From positions 1 through 8,650 of the forward strand of contig DGGP01000086.1 in the NCBI GenBank assembly GCA_002392265.1: 8,650 bases of DNA. Direction: 5' to 3'. Shown here in pieces: positions 5,910 to 8,650 of the stretch. Origin of the DNA: Firmicutes bacterium UBA3871 (GTDB taxonomy: Bacteria; Bacillota; Clostridia; Peptostreptococcales; Anaerovoracaceae). The position numbers and the translations under genes are program-made. How positions within the stretch are numbered: position 1 is the first letter of the stretch; each line of letters opens with the position of its first letter. The notes under the pieces were generated by a model. The model did no database searches. It was given only the letters and a program-made list of their open reading frames with translations, and was not told the origin of the DNA.

Positions 5910-5931
5910 GCCCCGAGCTTACGCTCGGGGC
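5910..5931. terminator. Hairpin terminator between converging genes
   Basis: gccccgagc (5910-5918) and gctcggggc (5923-5931) form a perfect 9-bp GC-rich stem with loop ttac. It lies 10 nt after the substrate-binding protein stop and about 50 nt after the degV-type stop on the other strand. The T-runs are poor on the plus side (tctatt) and better on the minus side (tttacattttt), so it probably serves both genes. The stretch 5932-5980 holds nothing else I can identify. Confidence 0.8.
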
Positions 5932-5980
5932 TCTATTGAATTTAGAGTGTTTATTTGTCAAATCTACATCTAATTTCCGT

Positions 5981-6880
5981 CTAATTATTTTCCAGCTCAC
6001 GATCCTTTGCCATAAAGAAAATGGCAATTGTATCCGGGCCGACATGGCTGCCTGTGCAGAAATCGTAGGTGGTATTTATGAACTCTTTAACTGTAATTCT
6101 CTTTTGAACCTCCTCCATAATATAGAGAGATTCTTCATAAGCATCCGCATGCGCAATACCCACAATCTGATTTTCCGGTTCCACAATATTGCCGCACATC
6201 AAATCAATCAGAGTATTGAGCGCAGCCTTTCTGCCGCGACACTTCTTAAATTGGACGATATACCCGTCCTTGTTTCCGACCAAAATCGGCTTTATGTTCA
6301 GTATACTGCCGACTACAGCCTTCGTTCCGCTGATTCTGCCCGTTTTCGAGATATATTTCAAATCTCCGACCGTAAAGACGCCGTTCATCCTTGGAACGTA
6401 GCTTTCAAGCAGCTCCGCAGCCTTGCCTATATCCATGCCGATTTCACGCATTTCTGAAGCATAAATCGCCAAAATACCCTGCCCCAGCGATGCGTTTAAT
6501 GCATCGATAAGCCTGATTTTGCGTGAGTCTCCGCAGTCCTTCAGAACCGCTTCGGCTGCAATCCTGGCGGAATTGTAGGTTCCGCTGATGTTCTTGCTTA
6601 GCGAAAAATACAGTATGTCAGACCCGGCATCGGTGATTTCTCTAAAGAGATTTTCAAACTCACCGGTGCTGACCAGCCCAGTCTTTACCTCGATTCCGTT
6701 TCTCATCGAGTCGTAATAGGCTTTACCCTTTTTGCGTTCCTGCTCGGGTGAAAGCTCTGGATCAAAGCAGACGAGAGGCTCATCGTTTACGTAATTGACA
6801 AATGAAATAACACGGATATTGTACTTTTTAACCAGCTCAGCGGGTATGTTCGCCGCTGAATCTACCACTATTTCAAACAT
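5981..6880 (-). CDS. DegV family fatty-acid-binding protein (FakB-like)
   Basis: DegV/FakB proteins bind a fatty acid and present it to the kinase FakA, which makes acyl-phosphate for phospholipid synthesis from exogenous fatty acids. Conserved points in this 299-aa protein are VDSAANIP (residues 6-13), SKNISGTYNSA (95-105, normally part of the lipid carboxylate site), GRISGTKAVVGSILNIKPIL (181-200) and GSHVGPDT (277-284), in the usual order and spacing. Length is near the family norm of about 280-290. The frame extends to a GTG at 6898, but that would place the ribosome site AAAGGAGGG inside the gene; the ATG at 6880 has that site 5 nt upstream. The gene converges with the metal-binding protein gene and diverges from the LCP gene. 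No fakA is nearby, so the fatty-acid ligand is inferred from family membership only. Confidence 0.9.
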   Translation of the reverse strand: MFEIVVDSAANIPAELVKKYNIRVISFVNYVNDEPLVCFDPELSPEQERKKGKAYYDSMRNGIEVKTGLVSTGEFENLFREITDAGSDILYFSLSKNISGTYNSARIAAEAVLKDCGDSRKIRLIDALNASLGQGILAIYASEMREIGMDIGKAAELLESYVPRMNGVFTVGDLKYISKTGRISGTKAVVGSILNIKPILVGNKDGYIVQFKKCRGRKAALNTLIDLMCGNIVEPENQIVGIAHADAYEESLYIMEEVQKRITVKEFINTTYDFCTGSHVGPDTIAIFFMAKDRELENN

Positions 6881-6947
6881 TAGTACCCTCCTTTGCACCC
6901 TTTCCTTTTAAACATATCGATTTCCCCTCAAAAGCGATACAAGAGAT

Positions 6948-6976
6948 ATATTACCTCATTATGCCGACACTTGCAA
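6948..6976 (-). promoter_or_regulatory. Candidate promoter for the DegV-family gene
   Basis: On the minus strand TTGCAA (6976-6971) is followed after 17 nt by TAATAT (6953-6948). Each box matches the consensus at four of six positions. The leader would be about 60 nt. The -35 is only 6 bp from the -35 of the divergent LCP promoter. Confidence 0.45.
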
Positions 6977-6982
6977 GGAAAA

Positions 6983-7011
6983 TTGACATAACCCTGCGTT
7001 TGTTGTAAAAT
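6983..7011 (+). promoter_or_regulatory. Promoter of the LCP-SLH unit
   Basis: A perfect -35 TTGACA (6983-6988), a 17-nt spacer and a -10 TAAAAT (7006-7011) match the housekeeping consensus at 11 of 12 bases. Transcription would start near 7018. The hexamer TTAAAT repeats at 7013-7018 and 7022-7027 around the start site, of unknown meaning. Confidence 0.85.
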
Positions 7012-7060
7012 ATTAAATTGGTTAAATAGCGGAAAAACAACAAGGGAAAGAGGTTTTGAG

Positions 7061-8110
7061 ATGAGTCGTGTAGACAGAGAAAAGAAAGCTGCGGCGGTCA
7101 GAGAATACAAAAAGCGCCACGCGCAGGAGCTTGCAAAGGAAAGCAGAAACGAAAAGAAGGTTTTCGTAAAGACATTTTGCATTTTTCTGGCTATTTTTAT
7201 TGCGGTGCTGACACCGGTTTGCAGCCTCACAAATAAAATTGCAGATTTTAATCCGTTCGGCGACGATAATGTCGCGCTCGAGGATGAGCTTCCGGTTCTG
7301 GTGGATCCGGAAAGCCCGTTCTTCCAGGCATTCACCGAATCCAAAAAGATAAATGTGCTCCTAATGGGCGTAAATCCGCCACTGACGGACACAATCATGC
7401 TGGTATGCTTTGACAAAAAGTACCAGAAGGTAGACATTATCTCCGTTCCGCGTGATACCTACTATCACCGCGAAGGGTATGAAGGCGCTGCTGAGGGCAA
7501 AATCAATGCCGCATACAAGGGCAACCCTCTCAACACAGCCTATGCAGTAAGCGATGTGCTTCAGGGCATACCTATCAACTATTACGCCGTTGTTGAGTAT
7601 GACGATGTTGAAAAAATCGTGGACGCTGTAGGCGGAGTTCCGATGGATATCGAAAAGGACATGAACTACGAAGATCCTTACGACAAACCGCCGCTGTCCA
7701 TCCACATAAAGGCCGGTCAGCAGGTGCTCGATGGTGCTACATCGGTCAAGTTCCTCAGATACCGCAAGGGCTATGCTGAGGGCGACCTCGGGCGCGTAAA
7801 GGCCCAGCAGGTTTGGGTAAAGAGCGCCATCAAGCAGACACTGTCTCTGGGGCTGGGCATGATTGACATTGCCAAGCTTGCCTGCCAGGAGCTTGACAGT
7901 GACATCACAGTCGGCGCAGCAGTTTCAATCGCAAAGGCGGCAGTGGGCATGAGCTCGGAAAACATCACGACCTACACGATGCCGTACACGCCGCAGTCCA
8001 CAGCACCTTACTATGTCTTCCCAAAGACGGAGGAAATAGAACAGATGCTTACTGAAATCTACCAGATACCTGTGGAGGAGACATCGGATGCTGCAATTGA
8101 AGCAGAGTAG
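7061..8110 (+). CDS. LCP (LytR-CpsA-Psr) family wall-polymer ligase
   Basis: LCP enzymes transfer lipid-linked polymers such as teichoic acids or capsule onto peptidoglycan on the outer face of the membrane. The 349-aa protein has a highly charged cytoplasmic N-terminus (1-33), one membrane span (about 35-56), a linker, then the LCP domain from about residue 96. Hallmarks are KINVLLMGVN, TDTIMLV with Asp110, SVPRDT with Arg131 and Asp132, KINAAY with Lys147, and FLRYRKGYAEGDLGRVKAQQ with Arg233, Arg235, Asp242 and Arg245, which contact the polyprenyl pyrophosphate and metal in known structures. It is an all-domain protein without extra C-terminal modules. AGAGG (7049-7053) precedes ATG 7061. 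An SLH-protein gene follows after 49 nt with no terminator, suggesting cotranscription and a shared envelope role. Which polymer it ligates cannot be told from the sequence. Confidence 0.92.
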   Translation: MSRVDREKKAAAVREYKKRHAQELAKESRNEKKVFVKTFCIFLAIFIAVLTPVCSLTNKIADFNPFGDDNVALEDELPVLVDPESPFFQAFTESKKINVLLMGVNPPLTDTIMLVCFDKKYQKVDIISVPRDTYYHREGYEGAAEGKINAAYKGNPLNTAYAVSDVLQGIPINYYAVVEYDDVEKIVDAVGGVPMDIEKDMNYEDPYDKPPLSIHIKAGQQVLDGATSVKFLRYRKGYAEGDLGRVKAQQVWVKSAIKQTLSLGLGMIDIAKLACQELDSDITVGAAVSIAKAAVGMSSENITTYTMPYTPQSTAPYYVFPKTEEIEQMLTEIYQIPVEETSDAAIEAE

Positions 8111-8159
8111 TCAGGCAGGTATGGATAGGGAAAAGAAAAACAGAAAAAGAGGGATAGAT

Positions 8160-8650
8160 ATGAAAAAGGGATGTTTTGGTAAAATCGCCGCTTGTGCGCT
8201 GGCGCTGATGATGACGCTTTCTGTTTCGGGCACAGCTTATGCTGCAGACATCAGCTTTACCGATGTGGAAAGCACGCATTGGGCAAAGTCGAATATCGAC
8301 TTTGCGGTGGAGAAGGGGATAGTAAACGGTTATTTCGACAGTTATTCGAACACTTATACATTCAGACCCGATAATTCGGTGACATACGAGGAAGCAACGG
8401 CAATGCTCTGGCGTGCGCTTGTGGCTGCCGGCGTGGTGACTGAAAACGAAGAGGCAGCGACTGCTGCAGTGGAAAAGTTCGCCGCGCAGATGACTTCCGC
8501 AGGAATTGCGTCCTGGGCGCAGAGCTATGTGGCACGTTTCATGGATATGGGGATTATCGGTGAATCTGAGCTTGCACGCTTCGTCGGCGAGGGTGGTGTC
8601 GGTCACCCGGCACCGCGCGAAACTGTGGCCCTCTGGACTGCAAAGGCTCT
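8160..8650 (+). CDS. SLH-domain surface protein (partial, cut by window end)
   Basis: The frame is open from ATG 8160 to the end of the window, giving 163 complete codons. The N-terminus is a Sec signal peptide (MKKG, then a hydrophobic core, AYA-A cleavage after residue 28). Mature residues about 33-87 form an S-layer homology repeat: FTDVESTHWAKSNIDFAVEK, GIVNGY, then FRPDNSVTYEEATAMLWRAL. A second, more divergent repeat starts around SWAQSYVARFMDMGII and ends at PRETVALWTAKA. SLH repeats anchor proteins to pyruvylated secondary wall polymer. GAGGG (8149-8153) is 6 nt before the start. An in-frame ATG at 8121 would add 13 charged residues before the signal peptide, which is less likely. The C-terminal part and any catalytic module are outside the window. 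Confidence 0.88.
   Translation, partial: MKKGCFGKIAACALALMMTLSVSGTAYAADISFTDVESTHWAKSNIDFAVEKGIVNGYFDSYSNTYTFRPDNSVTYEEATAMLWRALVAAGVVTENEEAATAAVEKFAAQMTSAGIASWAQSYVARFMDMGIIGESELARFVGEGGVGHPAPRETVALWTAKA

Noticed and set aside
5936..6457. Plus-strand open frame opposite the DegV-family gene
   Set aside because: The minus strand encodes a complete conserved DegV protein; the plus frame also overlaps the segment beside the terminator and shows no motif.
8049..8606. Minus-strand open frame across the LCP-SLH junction
   Set aside because: It lies opposite an SLH gene with signal peptide, ribosome site and domain structure.

Overview
The window looks like chromosome of an anaerobic, low-to-mid GC Bacillota (Clostridia-type). 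Supporting evidence is a butyrate-pathway 3-hydroxybutyryl-CoA dehydrogenase closest in style to clostridial enzymes, the short (about 440 aa) Pgi form, a DegV protein, LCP and SLH cell-wall proteins, strong AGGAGG-type ribosome sites and sigma-A-like promoters. The genus cannot be fixed from the sequence alone.

Layout, left to right. (1) 1-2424: galE and pgi, co-directional and 20 nt apart, interconverting sugar phosphates and nucleotide sugars. Their promoter lies upstream of the window, and the galE ribosome site directly follows an arm of a dispersed repeat. (2) 2420-3632: a three-copy AT-rich repeat, then a secreted acidic lipoprotein of unknown function. (3) 3631-3921: a REP-like repeat cluster with a perfect 25-bp inverted repeat, then the hbd promoter with a Rex-like operator at the predicted transcription start. 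(4) 3922-4826: hbd, apparently a one-gene unit ending in an intrinsic terminator. (5) 4850-5931: a metal-type ABC transporter substrate-binding lipoprotein with its own promoter, an overlapping 30-bp dyad, and a hairpin terminator shared with the converging gene. (6) 5981-7060: a DegV/FakB-type fatty-acid-binding protein on the minus strand, divergent from the next unit. (7) 7061-8650: an LCP-family wall-polymer ligase and an SLH-domain surface protein cut off by the window end.

How the genes fit together: galE/pgi (sugar supply), LCP (attachment of wall polymers to peptidoglycan) and the SLH protein (which in this family binds wall polymer) share an envelope theme, but they are in separate transcription units. 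hbd belongs to redox-balancing acyl-CoA fermentation; its promoter carries a good match to the Rex operator, and its cofactor loop looks NADP(H)-type rather than NAD(H)-type.

I see no CRISPR array, phage, transposase, RNA gene or defence system. No wholly new system is evident. The most notable signals are the hbd cofactor loop and Rex site, the repeat family (including a probable remnant inside the pgi coding sequence), and the substrate-binding protein that lacks a usual metal-ligand histidine and sits under a large dyad.
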